Origin: Corallococcus sp. EGB
GTDB taxonomy: Bacteria > Myxococcota > Myxococcia > Myxococcales > Myxococcaceae
DNA: 64,000 bases
NCBI RefSeq assembly: GCF_019968905.1
Contig: NZ_CP079946.1
Coordinates: 4,836,001 to 4,900,000, forward strand
Direction: 5' to 3'
Below, piece after piece: positions 25,686-34,341 of this stretch. Every line of letters begins with the position of its first letter. The first letter of the stretch is position 1. Made by a program: the position numbers and the translations under genes. The notes below the pieces were generated by a model. The model had not been told where the DNA came from. It was given only the letters and a program-made list of their open reading frames with translations, and made no database searches.

Positions 25686-26696
25686 TCAATCCTTCCAGAG
25701 GATCTTCCACGGGTGCTTGCGCAGGTCCGTGACCAGGGTCTTCAGTTCATCATAGAGGGCAGGGTCCTTGAGCAGCGCGCCACCAGTGCCTTCCCCCGCG
25801 TCGAGCTGTCCCAGGAGCCTGTCCGCCTTGGTGGCGATCTGTTCCAGCTGACCCGCCGCCGCCGTGAAGCGCTGGAGCGCCAGCTTCACCTGCTGACCGT
25901 CCTCGGGCGTCAGCGGACCTGCCACCGCCGCCAGCCCGTCCAGGGTCGTTCCAGCGGACTTCGTCAGGCCGGGGAGGTCCTTTCGCATCAGGGCCGCTAC
26001 GGCGGAGGCGTCGTCCAGGAGCCGGGCTCCCTTGCCTCCGGGCTGCATGGATTCCTTCGCCAACTGCGCGAGCTGCCTCAAGTCCTTCGACGCCGCCGCC
26101 AGCTCCGTGGCCAGGACCTTCACGTCACCTTGGTTCTCCGTCAGGACCTGATCCAACGTCCTCGCCAACCGTGACACGTTGGCGGCCAGGCTCGTCACAG
26201 CCTCCGGGTCCTTCTCCAGCATGTCCGACAACAGCGTCACGAACCTGGACAGCTGCTCCGACAGCAAATCCAGACGCGGCGCATCCACGCCTCGCAGCGC
26301 TTCGGTCTCCGGCAGCGGCGCGTCCGAGTTGCCTGGGTTCAACTCCAGATAGGGCTCGCCCAGCAGGCCCACCGTCGCCACCGTCACCCGGGCATCCTTG
26401 CGCAACGCGCTCCTGGCCGTGGGCTCCACGGACAGGTCCATGCGGACGGGGAGGGGGAGGCCCTTCGCATCCCTTCGGTCCGCCAGCAGATGAATGCTGT
26501 CCACCTTGCCCACCTGGACGCCTCCCAGCTTCACCGGGGCGCCTTGCACCACGTTGCCCGTGTGCCCGAAGTCCACCTCCAGCGTGGCCCCCCGGCCCAG
26601 CGTCAGCTCCCCCATCAACCAGAGCAACACGAGCACGCCCACCAGCGTCGCGAGCACGAGCGCCCCGACCTTCAACTCCAGCCGTTGCTCATCCAT
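25686..26696 (-). CDS. mlaD: MlaD/MCE-domain substrate-binding protein
   Basis: 336 residues. One N-terminal membrane segment (VGALVLATLVGVLVLLWLMG) anchors it in the inner membrane. Residues about 38-120 are the MCE domain (DFGHTGNVVQGAPVKLGGVQ, then VGLLGEPYLELNPG). The remaining 200 residues are helical and end in a typical Mce tail. MCE proteins form hexameric rings that pass lipid between the permease and the outer membrane. It is last gene of the operon, overlapping the second ATPase gene by 8 bp. Confidence 0.9.
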   Translation of the reverse strand: MDEQRLELKVGALVLATLVGVLVLLWLMGELTLGRGATLEVDFGHTGNVVQGAPVKLGGVQVGKVDSIHLLADRRDAKGLPLPVRMDLSVEPTARSALRKDARVTVATVGLLGEPYLELNPGNSDAPLPETEALRGVDAPRLDLLSEQLSRFVTLLSDMLEKDPEAVTSLAANVSRLARTLDQVLTENQGDVKVLATELAAASKDLRQLAQLAKESMQPGGKGARLLDDASAVAALMRKDLPGLTKSAGTTLDGLAAVAGPLTPEDGQQVKLALQRFTAAAGQLEQIATKADRLLGQLDAGEGTGGALLKDPALYDELKTLVTDLRKHPWKILWKD

Positions 26697-27432
26697 CCGT
26701 CGCGCCCTCCATGAACGGCGCCGTCAACGTCCGCAGCTCCGGGGCAGGGGACTTCAGGAAGTCTTCCGGGCTCCCCAGGAACGCATTGCGCCCCTTCGCC
26801 ACCACCAACACCCGGTCCGCGATGTCCCTCAGCTGCCGATAGTCGTGCGACACCACCAGCGCCCCCAATCCCTGTTCCTTCAACGACGCCAACACCGCCT
26901 CCACCTGCATCGCCGCCCTCCGATCCAATCCCGTGGTCGGCTCGTCCAACAGCAGGTAGCGCGGCTTGAGCACCAGGGCCCTCGCGATGGCCGCGCGCTT
27001 CTTCGCTCCAGGCCCCAGCTCCGGCGGTAGCCGGTCCGCCCACTCCTTCAGGCCCACCTTCTCCAACGCCGTCTCCACGGCTTCCTCCGGGGCGCGCGGA
27101 TCCGCGAGGCGCACGTTCTCCCGCAGCGTCCTCCAGTCCAGCAGCGCGGGGCCCTGCACCAGATACGGCGCCTGACGGCGGAGGGACACCAGCGTCCGCT
27201 CCGGCTGCGTGTCCACGCGCACTCCGAACAGCGTCACCGTGCCGGCCTCGGGCTTGAGCAGGCCCACCGCCAGTCTGCACAGCACGCTCTTGCCCGAGCC
27301 GCTCGCTCCCGCGATGAACGTCAGCTCCCGGGTGGAGACCTGCGCGCTCAGGCCGTTCAATACGCGGCGGCCCTGTTCGAAGGCGATCGCCACGTCCTCG
27401 AAGACCAGCGTGTCCGGACCGGTGTCATTCAC
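26689..27432 (-). CDS. MCE-transporter ATPase, second subunit (degenerate signature motif)
   Basis: 247 residues. Walker A GASGSGKS (42-49), Walker B with catalytic Glu LLLDEP (160-165) and switch His SHD (195-197) are intact, but the ABC signature reads LGPGA (139-143) instead of LSGGQ/M. The Q-loop region LVQGPALLDWRTLRENV is of MlaF type. It overlaps the permease gene before it by 4 bp (ATGA) and mlaD after it by 8 bp. It is predicted to pair with the other ATPase of the operon (28971-29669). Confidence 0.88.
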   Translation of the reverse strand: MNDTGPDTLVFEDVAIAFEQGRRVLNGLSAQVSTRELTFIAGASGSGKSVLCRLAVGLLKPEAGTVTLFGVRVDTQPERTLVSLRRQAPYLVQGPALLDWRTLRENVRLADPRAPEEAVETALEKVGLKEWADRLPPELGPGAKKRAAIARALVLKPRYLLLDEPTTGLDRRAAMQVEAVLASLKEQGLGALVVSHDYRQLRDIADRVLVVAKGRNAFLGSPEDFLKSPAPELRTLTAPFMEGATDG

Positions 27433-28175
27433 AGGCGCACGAACTGGAACGCAAGCGACACCGTCAGGTCAATCAACAGACATCCCAGACTGGCCGCCAC
27501 CACGCCGTTCGTCGTCGCCTCGCCCACCGCCTCCGCGCCGCCCCGGGCGTTCAACCCCGCCACCGCCGCGGCGAGCGGGATGTAGAGCCCGCAGCCCACG
27601 ACCTTCAGTCCTCCCACCAGCAGGTCCCAGCCATCCACGTACCTCGCGTCCATGAACGCCCGGCCGTCGATCTTCAACCCCACGCTCGCCACCACCACCG
27701 CCGACGCCGTCGCCGCGATGGTCCCCAGCACGCTCAGCAGCGGCACTCCCACCATCCCCGCCACCACCCGGGGCGCCACGAGGTCCGCGTACGGATCCCC
27801 CGCGGACATCTCCAGCGCCTCCACCTGCTCGTTCACGCTCATCGTGGCCAGCTCCGCGGAGTGACTGGCGCCGGCCCTCGACGCCGTCAACAGCGCGGAC
27901 ACCGCCGGGCCCAGCTCCCGGATGAGCATCTCGAAGTAGGCCGGGCCCAGCACCGCCACGTTGCCGATCAGCTTCTTCGCCTGCGCGTTGGCGATCATCA
28001 CCAGCACCGCCCCGAAGAAGGCCATGCCCGACATCACCAGCCACACGCTGCGCCCGCCCAGCTCGTGCACCTGCGCCAGCGTCTCCCGCCACGGGATTCC
28101 CTCCCGCGCGCCCGCCCGCACCGTGCGCGCCAGCATCACCCCCGGCGCCCCGAAGAAGGTCAGCAGCCGCTTCAT
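27429..28175 (-). CDS. MlaE/YrbE-type permease, second subunit
   Basis: 248 residues with five or six membrane segments. The family core is ELGPAVSALLTASRAGASHS, then AELATMSVNEQVEALEMSAG, with DLVAPRVVAGMVGVPLL and ARGGAEAVGEATTNGVVAA. It starts at the ATG that overlaps the TGA of the preceding permease gene (ATGA), with GAGG 8 nt upstream. Together with the first permease it resembles the YrbEA/YrbEB pairs of actinobacterial Mce systems. Confidence 0.9.
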   Translation of the reverse strand: MKRLLTFFGAPGVMLARTVRAGAREGIPWRETLAQVHELGGRSVWLVMSGMAFFGAVLVMIANAQAKKLIGNVAVLGPAYFEMLIRELGPAVSALLTASRAGASHSAELATMSVNEQVEALEMSAGDPYADLVAPRVVAGMVGVPLLSVLGTIAATASAVVVASVGLKIDGRAFMDARYVDGWDLLVGGLKVVGCGLYIPLAAAVAGLNARGGAEAVGEATTNGVVAASLGCLLIDLTVSLAFQFVRL

Positions 28176-28951
28176 GCCAGCCACCTCGCCAGCAGCGTCG
28201 TGAGCAGGAAGTCCAAGAGGAAGATGGCCGCGCAGCCCAGCACCACCGCGCTCGCCGCGGCCTCTCCCACGGCGCGGGCGCCTCCCTTCGCTCGGAGGCC
28301 CGCCGCCGTGGACACCAGCGCGATGGCCAGGCCGAACGCCCCCGTCTTCACCACGCCTCCCAGGATGTCCGAGGGGCTCAGCATCTGCGCGAACGTCCCG
28401 AAGAACACCCGCACCGGCAGGTCCAACGTGAGCTTCGCCGCCACCGCTTCACACAGGATGGACACCAGGAACGTGAACGTGCTCAGCGCCAGCATGCTCA
28501 GCTCCATCGCCACCACCCGGGGCGCCACCAGCAGGGCGAACGGATCCAGCCCAATGCCTCTCAAGCCCTCGATCTGCCCTCCTACCTTCAGCGTGGCCAG
28601 CTCCGCCGCGTTCCTCGCGCCGATGCGCGCGGACATGATCAGCCCCAGGAGCAGCGGGCCGAACTCCCACAGCACGCCGTAGCCCGCCGCCCAGCCCAGG
28701 AAGGCCCTGGCCCCGAAGCGCTGGATGTAGAGCGCCGCCTGCACCACCACGATGACGCCCGCCAGCGCCGCCGTCGCCAGCGCCAGGGGCAGCGACCCAT
28801 AGCCGAACTGCACCAGCCCCCGCGCCAGCTCGCGCCGCTCCAGCCTGGGCAGCCCCCAGGCCGTGCGGCCCGCGACCAGGGCCAGCGCGCCCACGCCGCC
28901 CACCGCTCGCATCGCCGAGCGTCCCAGCCAGGACAGGGCGGCGGTGCTCAC
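28172..28951 (-). CDS. MlaE/YrbE-type permease, first subunit
   Basis: About 259 residues with the same fold as the next permease but clearly different in sequence: FGPLLLGLIMSARIGARNAA, ELATLKVGGQIEGLRGIGLD, PFALLVAPRVVAMELSML, and AKGGARAVGEAAASAVVLGC. The start is uncertain: GTG at 28951, 20 bp after the ATPase stop, gives family length; ATG at 28912 is the alternative. It should span the inner membrane and form the transport channel with its partner. Confidence 0.87.
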   Translation of the reverse strand: MSTAALSWLGRSAMRAVGGVGALALVAGRTAWGLPRLERRELARGLVQFGYGSLPLALATAALAGVIVVVQAALYIQRFGARAFLGWAAGYGVLWEFGPLLLGLIMSARIGARNAAELATLKVGGQIEGLRGIGLDPFALLVAPRVVAMELSMLALSTFTFLVSILCEAVAAKLTLDLPVRVFFGTFAQMLSPSDILGGVVKTGAFGLAIALVSTAAGLRAKGGARAVGEAAASAVVLGCAAIFLLDFLLTTLLARWLA

Positions 28952-28970
28952 GGATGAAGGAACCGCGAAG

Positions 28971-29669
28971 TCATGCGAGGGCCTCGTCCGGCGCGCGCTC
29001 GAGCTCCGGCGCCGGGGCCCCATCGTGCACCAGTCGGCCGCCTTGCAGGTACAACCAGCGGGGCAGGGGCAGGTCCACCGGCGCTTCCGGCGCCGCCACC
29101 AGCAGCGTTCCCTGGCCCGCGACCTCCAGGAGCACCCTCGCCACCTGCCTCGCGGTGCCTGGATCCAGGCCCGCGAACGGATCATCCGCGAGCAGCACCG
29201 CGGGTCTCGCCGCGATGGCCCTCGCGAGCCCCGCGCGCTTCTTCATGCCGCCGGACAGCCGCTCCGGCAGCGTGTCCGCCGCGTCCGACAGCCCCACCGA
29301 GTGCAGCACCGCGTCCGTGCGCTCGCGGGCCTCCGCTGCCGGCATGCGGCGGCGGATCAGCGGCTGCATCACGTTCTGCCGCACCGTCAGCGAGTCGAAG
29401 AGCGCGTCCGTCTGGAAGACGAAGCCAAAAGACGCCTGCTGCGCGCGCCGCTCCGGCGCCGTGAGGCGGGCGACGTCCTGCCCATCCCAGGTCACCCGGC
29501 CGGAGGAGGGGCGCAGGAGTCCCGCGAAGGCCTTCAGCAGCGTCGTCTTGCCCGACCCCGAGCGGCCCAGCACCAACGCCTGCGTGCCGGGCGGGACGTG
29601 GCAGTCCGTGGGCTCAAGCACCGTCCGGGCGCCGTAGCGGAGGCTCAAGGCTTCGGCGCGAAGATCCAT
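28971..29669 (-). CDS. MCE-transporter ATPase, first subunit (degenerate catalytic residues)
   Basis: 232 residues, MlaF-like. Walker A GRSGSGKT (35-42), Q-loop FVFQTDALFDSLTV and signature LSGGMKKRAGLARAI (138-142) are canonical. The Walker B reads LLADDP, with Asp163 where the catalytic Glu belongs, and the switch His is missing (LLVAAPEA around 189-196). It therefore has a good signature but a weakened hydrolysis site, the mirror image of its partner ATPase. Its ATG overlaps the TAA of the upstream lipoprotein gene by one base (TAATG). Confidence 0.9.
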   Translation of the reverse strand: MDLRAEALSLRYGARTVLEPTDCHVPPGTQALVLGRSGSGKTTLLKAFAGLLRPSSGRVTWDGQDVARLTAPERRAQQASFGFVFQTDALFDSLTVRQNVMQPLIRRRMPAAEARERTDAVLHSVGLSDAADTLPERLSGGMKKRAGLARAIAARPAVLLADDPFAGLDPGTARQVARVLLEVAGQGTLLVAAPEAPVDLPLPRWLYLQGGRLVHDGAPAPELERAPDEALA

Positions 29670-31549
29670 TACTTGGGCCAGCGGAAGAACTGGGAGGTCC
29701 CCTCAAGGCCTGCTGCACCGATCCGGGTGGGAGAAGCGCCATCAATGGCGCGCAGCGGCTTCGAGTTCGATGCCACGGATTCCCAGCGGTCCCCATTGAA
29801 GAACAGGACATCTCCCGCGACAGTCGTCGCGTAGATGGCGCTCTTCCCGAAGGCTTTTACGCCCGTGGCATTCACGTCAGCGGGAAGGAAGGGACGCCTT
29901 CGCCATTCCCCATGGTCGCGCTCGAGAAAGACGCCCTTGTCCCCTACGGCATAGGCGTAGTTTGGAGTCACCACGCTCACTCCGGTCAGATAACCGAACG
30001 GCAGGGCGGGTGGCAGCTTCTCCGGAAGCCAGGCTCCGGTCGCCGGGTTGTAGCCAAGGACGGTCAACTGATAGTTCGGGCCGGAGTTGTCCACGGCGCC
30101 CACCGCGAGGAGCGTATCGGGCCCCGTGGTTCCGTGGATCGCGCGCAGGTTGGTGCCTGTCTCGGCGATACGAACCGGGGCTGCGGGGAATGCCCACTTG
30201 AAGATGTAGCCATTGCTCGCCACGGCGTAGAGCATTGGCGGGCCGCCGTCCGCCGAATCGAATCCCACGATGCCGTTGAGCGTTGCATCGCTGTCCGGCT
30301 TGGTCGTCTCCACTGTGCAGGTGGGGTCCGTGGGGCTCTGGCTGGCCAGACTGCCGTTGTCGCCAGCCAGGAACACCTGCCCTGACTTGCTGACCCAGGC
30401 GGCTTGATACTGCCCGGGGCAGTTGGATTGGCTCGTGCCACCATCGCTTTGGAGCTTCAGCACGTTGCCCTTGGCGTCGGATCCGCCGATGCCCGCGAGC
30501 CACGCCAGCTCCTGCCCCACGGCGATGGCATTCCAACGGGCGCGATTCGCCGCCGCAGCAGTGCCCTCCCAGTTCAGGTCCTTGCTGCCGCAGATCCCCG
30601 CCTCATCCACCCCACCGACACAGTTGTTGTCCATCCGGTCGCAGACCTCGGGGAGCCCAGCCGCCACGTACACGGAGCTTTCGTCGCAGTCGGAGGACTC
30701 CGTGAACGTGCCGGGGGGTGGGGGGTCGCACGTCACGCCTCCGTCCGCGCCGGCCTTTCCGTCCCCGTCCTCATCCCGGAAGTAGACCGTGGGCGGAGGC
30801 GCGTTGACGCAGGCGACACCGCCATCGGTCTTATCGCAGGCATTCACTCCGGGACACGCGAAGGCGTCCTTGCAGGGCTCCCCCAGGCTGAAGGCTTCAT
30901 CCACGAGACCGTTGCAGTTGTCGTCCCGTTCGTCGCAGCGGAACTCCTCCTGTCCCGGGTGCACCAGGTTGTCGCTGTCGTTGCAGTCGCCCGCCTTGCT
31001 GGCGTTGCCGAACGCAGGCGCCTCGCAGGACACGGACAGCGGGGGCAGGCTGCTGCTGCCGTACTTGTCGCCGTCCTCGTCGACATACCAGGGCGTGGGG
31101 CCGCCCCGGTCCTTGTCGGCGTCATCGCAGTCCGTGCCGCCGGCGCTCGGCGCGACGAACCCGTCCCCGTCGTTGTCCAGGGCGCTCAGGGACAAGCCCA
31201 CCGGCGTGATGCCGTCCTTCGCGAGACTCGCGGTGGCCTCCGCGGTCACGACCTGCTTTCCGTCACAGTTCTGCTCCTTCGCGGCGGCCAGGAGCTTCAC
31301 GTCGTAGCTCCAGCCGGCCTGGCGGAACACCGCCACGGACAGGGTGCCCGGCGGCGGGCCTGTGGGGACATTCACGTTCGTCGTGACCTGCCGGGACACC
31401 TCGGCCTGATCCGTGACGGTCAGCGTCACGCACCCCGGCCGAAATCCTTCGTAATGAATCTCGACCTTCAAGGCGGCGGTCTTGAGCGAGTCCGGCTTGG
31501 AACAACCGGCGAGGACGCCCGTGAGCATGGCGAGCAGGAATAAACGCAT
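29669..31549 (-). CDS. Large lipoprotein with MopE-type metal-binding motifs and repeat domain
   Basis: 626 residues. Lipoprotein signal MRLFLLAMLTGVLAGC. Residues about 145-330 contain three MopE-like Ca/metal-binding segments: DNDGDGF with DCDD, DEDGDKY with DCNDSD and ERDDNCNGLVDE, and DEDGDGK with DCDES and RMDNNCVGGVDE. The C-terminal 270 residues contain repeated blades (GQELAWLAGIGG, AIHGTTGPDTLLAVGAV, YAYAVGDKGVFLERD, KSAIYATTVAGDVLF) suggesting a beta-propeller. It is probably outer-membrane or surface anchored. As first gene of the MCE operon, coupled by TAATG, it may work with that transporter (inference). No clear Shine-Dalgarno. Confidence 0.82.
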   Translation of the reverse strand: MRLFLLAMLTGVLAGCSKPDSLKTAALKVEIHYEGFRPGCVTLTVTDQAEVSRQVTTNVNVPTGPPPGTLSVAVFRQAGWSYDVKLLAAAKEQNCDGKQVVTAEATASLAKDGITPVGLSLSALDNDGDGFVAPSAGGTDCDDADKDRGGPTPWYVDEDGDKYGSSSLPPLSVSCEAPAFGNASKAGDCNDSDNLVHPGQEEFRCDERDDNCNGLVDEAFSLGEPCKDAFACPGVNACDKTDGGVACVNAPPPTVYFRDEDGDGKAGADGGVTCDPPPPGTFTESSDCDESSVYVAAGLPEVCDRMDNNCVGGVDEAGICGSKDLNWEGTAAAANRARWNAIAVGQELAWLAGIGGSDAKGNVLKLQSDGGTSQSNCPGQYQAAWVSKSGQVFLAGDNGSLASQSPTDPTCTVETTKPDSDATLNGIVGFDSADGGPPMLYAVASNGYIFKWAFPAAPVRIAETGTNLRAIHGTTGPDTLLAVGAVDNSGPNYQLTVLGYNPATGAWLPEKLPPALPFGYLTGVSVVTPNYAYAVGDKGVFLERDHGEWRRRPFLPADVNATGVKAFGKSAIYATTVAGDVLFFNGDRWESVASNSKPLRAIDGASPTRIGAAGLEGTSQFFRWPK

Positions 31550-31569
31550 GGGGCACGCATTCTGGGGCG

Positions 31570-31592
31570 CGCCCCACACCCGGAGTGGGGCG
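31570..31592. promoter_or_regulatory. 8-bp inverted repeat before the lipoprotein/MCE operon
   Basis: CGCCCCAC / GTGGGGCG with a 7-bp spacer, 21 bp upstream of the lipoprotein start, inside the 210-bp divergent region shared with the efflux operon. It may be an operator or a leader hairpin. No reliable promoter boxes were found in this region. Confidence 0.35.
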
Positions 31593-31759
31593 ATGTCGCC
31601 ACCCGTCGGCATCTCAACCCGAGAACCTTCAACCCCGACCCTTAGTCCGGTCCGCGAGGCATCGTCCAGACACGCACCGCTCATCACTCCCCGGATGACG
31701 GCTTCCGTGTATAGGGGCCGCTGACCTTTCAACACTGGCTCGTTCCTCAGTACGCCTTT

Positions 31760-33160
31760 ATGCCCACCGTCCGCCGTGCCCTCCTCGCCGCGCCCCTGGG
31801 TGCCTGCCTCTGCGCGCTGGCCCCGGACGCACTCGCCCAGACGCCACCCGCCGCGTCCCCGGCCTCGGCCGCCGAGGCCCCCGCGAGCGCCTTCCCCAAG
31901 CCTCCGAAGCCGGACACCCACGCCGCGCCGCTCACCCTGGAGCGCGCCGTGGAGCTCGCCTCGCGGCAGAACGAGGCCGTGCTCGCCGCGGGACAGAGTG
32001 CGGAGGCCGCCCAGGCCCGCGTCGCCCGCGCCCGCGCCTTCTTCCTGCCCACGCTGACGGCGACGGGCACCTACACACGCCGCCTGCGGGAGTCCACGCG
32101 CGAGGTGGGCGGACAGACCGTCGTGCTCCAGAAGTTCAACGCCCTGGGCGCCGTCTTCTCCGGCCGGGTCGCGCTCTTCGACGCGCGCGGCTTCCCGCTC
32201 TACAAGGCCGCGAAGCTGGAGAGCGAGGCCGTCAAGCTGGACGCGGTGGAGACGCGCCGTCAGGTGTCCTTCAGCGCCGCCAACGCGTTCCTCGTCACCC
32301 TGGCCCACCAGCAGGTGTACCAGGCCGCCGAGCAGCGCCTGGCCTACGCGAAGCAGAGCCTGGTGGACGCGCAGGCCCGCGCCAACGCGGGGCTCGCCAG
32401 CACCAACGACGTCACCCGCGCGGAGCTGGAGCTGGCCACCGCCGAGTCCAACCTGGCCGCGGCCCTGGGCAGCGCGGAGACGAGCCGCCTGGAGCTGGGC
32501 TACCTCCTCGTGGAGCCCGCGGTGGGGGAGCTGGCGCCGCCGGAGTCGCTGCTCACGGACGCCGCGCGGCCCACGCCGCCCCTGGACCTGCTCACGCAGG
32601 GGGCCACGGACCGGCGGCCGGACATCCTCTCCGCGCGCCTGCGCGTGCGCTCGCTGCGGGAGAGCGCGAAGGAGCCCCTGGCGCGCCTGCTGCCGTCGCT
32701 CGGAGCGAGCGCCCAGTACCGCCTCACCAACGAGTCCGGCCTCAACGGCAACGTGGGCGACGGCTTCCTCGCGTTGGATCTCACCTGGACGCTCTTCGAC
32801 GGCGGCGCCCGCTACGCGGACCGCGACGAGCGCGTGGCCAACGCCAACGTCGCGGAGCTGAACACCCAGGCCGCCACCCGCCGCGTGCCGGTGGATATCG
32901 AACAGGCGCGGGTGAACCTGGAGACGGCCCGGGCCGCGCTCGCGCAGAGCGAGCAGGCGGCGAAGGCGGCTCGGAAGAACGCCGCGGAAACGGGCATCCT
33001 CTACCGCCAGGGGCTGTCCACCGCGCTCACCGTGGCGGACGCGTCGCTCAGCCTCTTCGAGGCGGAGGTGGCGCTCGCGCAGAACCGCTACGGGCTGGGC
33101 GTGGCGCTGTTGGGGCTGAGGGCCGCTGTCGGACTGAATCCACTCGGGAAGGAACCGTGA
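31760..33160 (+). CDS. TolC-type outer-membrane efflux protein
   Basis: 466 residues. A signal peptide ends at ALA-QT, followed by a Pro/Ala-rich stretch. The two-fold repeated TolC helical hairpins follow: LTLERAVELASRQNEAVLAA and VSFSAANAFLVTLAHQQVYQ with KQSLVDAQARANAGLASTND, then in the second half ATDRRPDILSARLRVRSLRE and RQGLSTALTVADASLSLFEA. It forms the trimeric exit duct of the tripartite pump encoded with it. The next gene starts at a GTG overlapping its TGA. Confidence 0.92.
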   Translation: MPTVRRALLAAPLGACLCALAPDALAQTPPAASPASAAEAPASAFPKPPKPDTHAAPLTLERAVELASRQNEAVLAAGQSAEAAQARVARARAFFLPTLTATGTYTRRLRESTREVGGQTVVLQKFNALGAVFSGRVALFDARGFPLYKAAKLESEAVKLDAVETRRQVSFSAANAFLVTLAHQQVYQAAEQRLAYAKQSLVDAQARANAGLASTNDVTRAELELATAESNLAAALGSAETSRLELGYLLVEPAVGELAPPESLLTDAARPTPPLDLLTQGATDRRPDILSARLRVRSLRESAKEPLARLLPSLGASAQYRLTNESGLNGNVGDGFLALDLTWTLFDGGARYADRDERVANANVAELNTQAATRRVPVDIEQARVNLETARAALAQSEQAAKAARKNAAETGILYRQGLSTALTVADASLSLFEAEVALAQNRYGLGVALLGLRAAVGLNPLGKEP

Positions 33161-34341
33161 AGGCAATGCAACGCACTGGAGTGCTGGCCCTGTCGCTGGC
33201 CGTGCTGTCCCTGGCCTCTGGCTGCAAGAAGGACGCGCCCGCCCAGGGTGGCAAGGGCGCGGGGCGTGGCCCCATCCAGTTCCCCGTGGAGGTCGCGCCC
33301 GTGGAGGCGCGCGACGTGGAATACGCCGTCAGCGCCGTGGGCGCGGTGGAGGCCTTCGAGAGCGTGCAGATCACCGCGCGCGTCCCGGGCGCCCTGGAGC
33401 GCGTGTCCTTCGCGGAGGGGCAGCTGGTGAAGAAGGGCGAGACGCTCGCGGAGATCGAGCCCGCGCGCTACGCCATCGCCGTGCGCGCCGCGGAGGCCGC
33501 GCTGCAGAAGGCCCAGGCCGCGCTGGTGGAGGCGAAGGCCGGCGCCCAGCGCCGCGCGGAGGTCAACGCGCAGAGTCCGGGCCTCCTGCCCGCCGAACAA
33601 CTGGAGACGTACCAGGCCCGCTTCGCCACCGCCCAGGCGGACGTGGCGGCGGCGAAGGCGGCGTTGGATCAGGCGCAGCTCAACCAGCGCGATGCCTACG
33701 TGCGCGCCCCCATGGACGGCGTCCTCCAGACGCGCACCGTGCAGACGGGCCAGTACGTGCAGCCGGGCGTGGTGCTGGCCACGCTGCTGCGCCGGGAGCC
33801 GCTGCTCCTGCGCTTCAACGTGCCCGCGGCGGACGTCACCCGGATCCAGCCGGGGATGCCCGCGCGCTTCACGGTGCGCTCGGACGGCGGGGCGTACGAG
33901 GCGAAGATCACCTACGTGTCCGCGAGCGCGGACGCGCAGAGCCGCATGGTGACGGTGACCGCGGAGGTGACGGGCGAGGCCGCGCAGAAGCTGCGGCCCG
34001 GCGCCTTCGCCACGGTGACCGTGCCGGTGGAGTCCCGCGGCGGCAGCCCGGTGATTCCGCAGACGGCCATCCGGCCCAGCGAGCGCGGCTTCCTCGCGTT
34101 CGTGGTGGCGGACAACAAGGCGCGCGAGCGCATCCTGGAGCTGGGGCTGCGCACGCCGGACGGGCGGGTGGAGGTGAAGGAGGGCCTCAAGCCCGGTGAA
34201 ATCCTGGTGGTGCGCGGCGCGGAGGCCCTGCGTGACGGCGTGGCCGTGCGCGTGGAGCAGGAGCGCCCGAAGCCGAAGGTGGTGGGCGAGCAGCCGCCGA
34301 CGGAGGCTCGCGGCGGCGCGGGCACGGAGGGCCGGCCATGA
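33157..34341 (+). CDS. RND efflux membrane fusion protein (HlyD/AcrA family)
   Basis: 394 residues. Lipoprotein signal with lipobox ASGC. Domains in order: lipoyl half (QITARVPGALERVSFAEGQL), a long alpha-hairpin (YAIAVRAAEAALQKAQAALV onward), second lipoyl half (YVRAPMDGVLQTRTVQTGQY), beta-barrel and membrane-proximal domains (GSPVIPQTAIRPSERGFLAF). It bridges the inner-membrane pump and the TolC duct. GTG at 33157 overlaps the tolC-like stop (GTGA) with AAGGA upstream; ATG at 33166 is an alternative. Confidence 0.93.
   Translation: MKAMQRTGVLALSLAVLSLASGCKKDAPAQGGKGAGRGPIQFPVEVAPVEARDVEYAVSAVGAVEAFESVQITARVPGALERVSFAEGQLVKKGETLAEIEPARYAIAVRAAEAALQKAQAALVEAKAGAQRRAEVNAQSPGLLPAEQLETYQARFATAQADVAAAKAALDQAQLNQRDAYVRAPMDGVLQTRTVQTGQYVQPGVVLATLLRREPLLLRFNVPAADVTRIQPGMPARFTVRSDGGAYEAKITYVSASADAQSRMVTVTAEVTGEAAQKLRPGAFATVTVPVESRGGSPVIPQTAIRPSERGFLAFVVADNKARERILELGLRTPDGRVEVKEGLKPGEILVVRGAEALRDGVAVRVEQERPKPKVVGEQPPTEARGGAGTEGRP

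Noticed and set aside
29669-33166. Very long minus-strand frame extending the MopE-like lipoprotein through the tolC-like gene
   Set aside because: The extension is antisense to a clear TolC coding region, and the lipoprotein signal peptide marks the true start at 31549.
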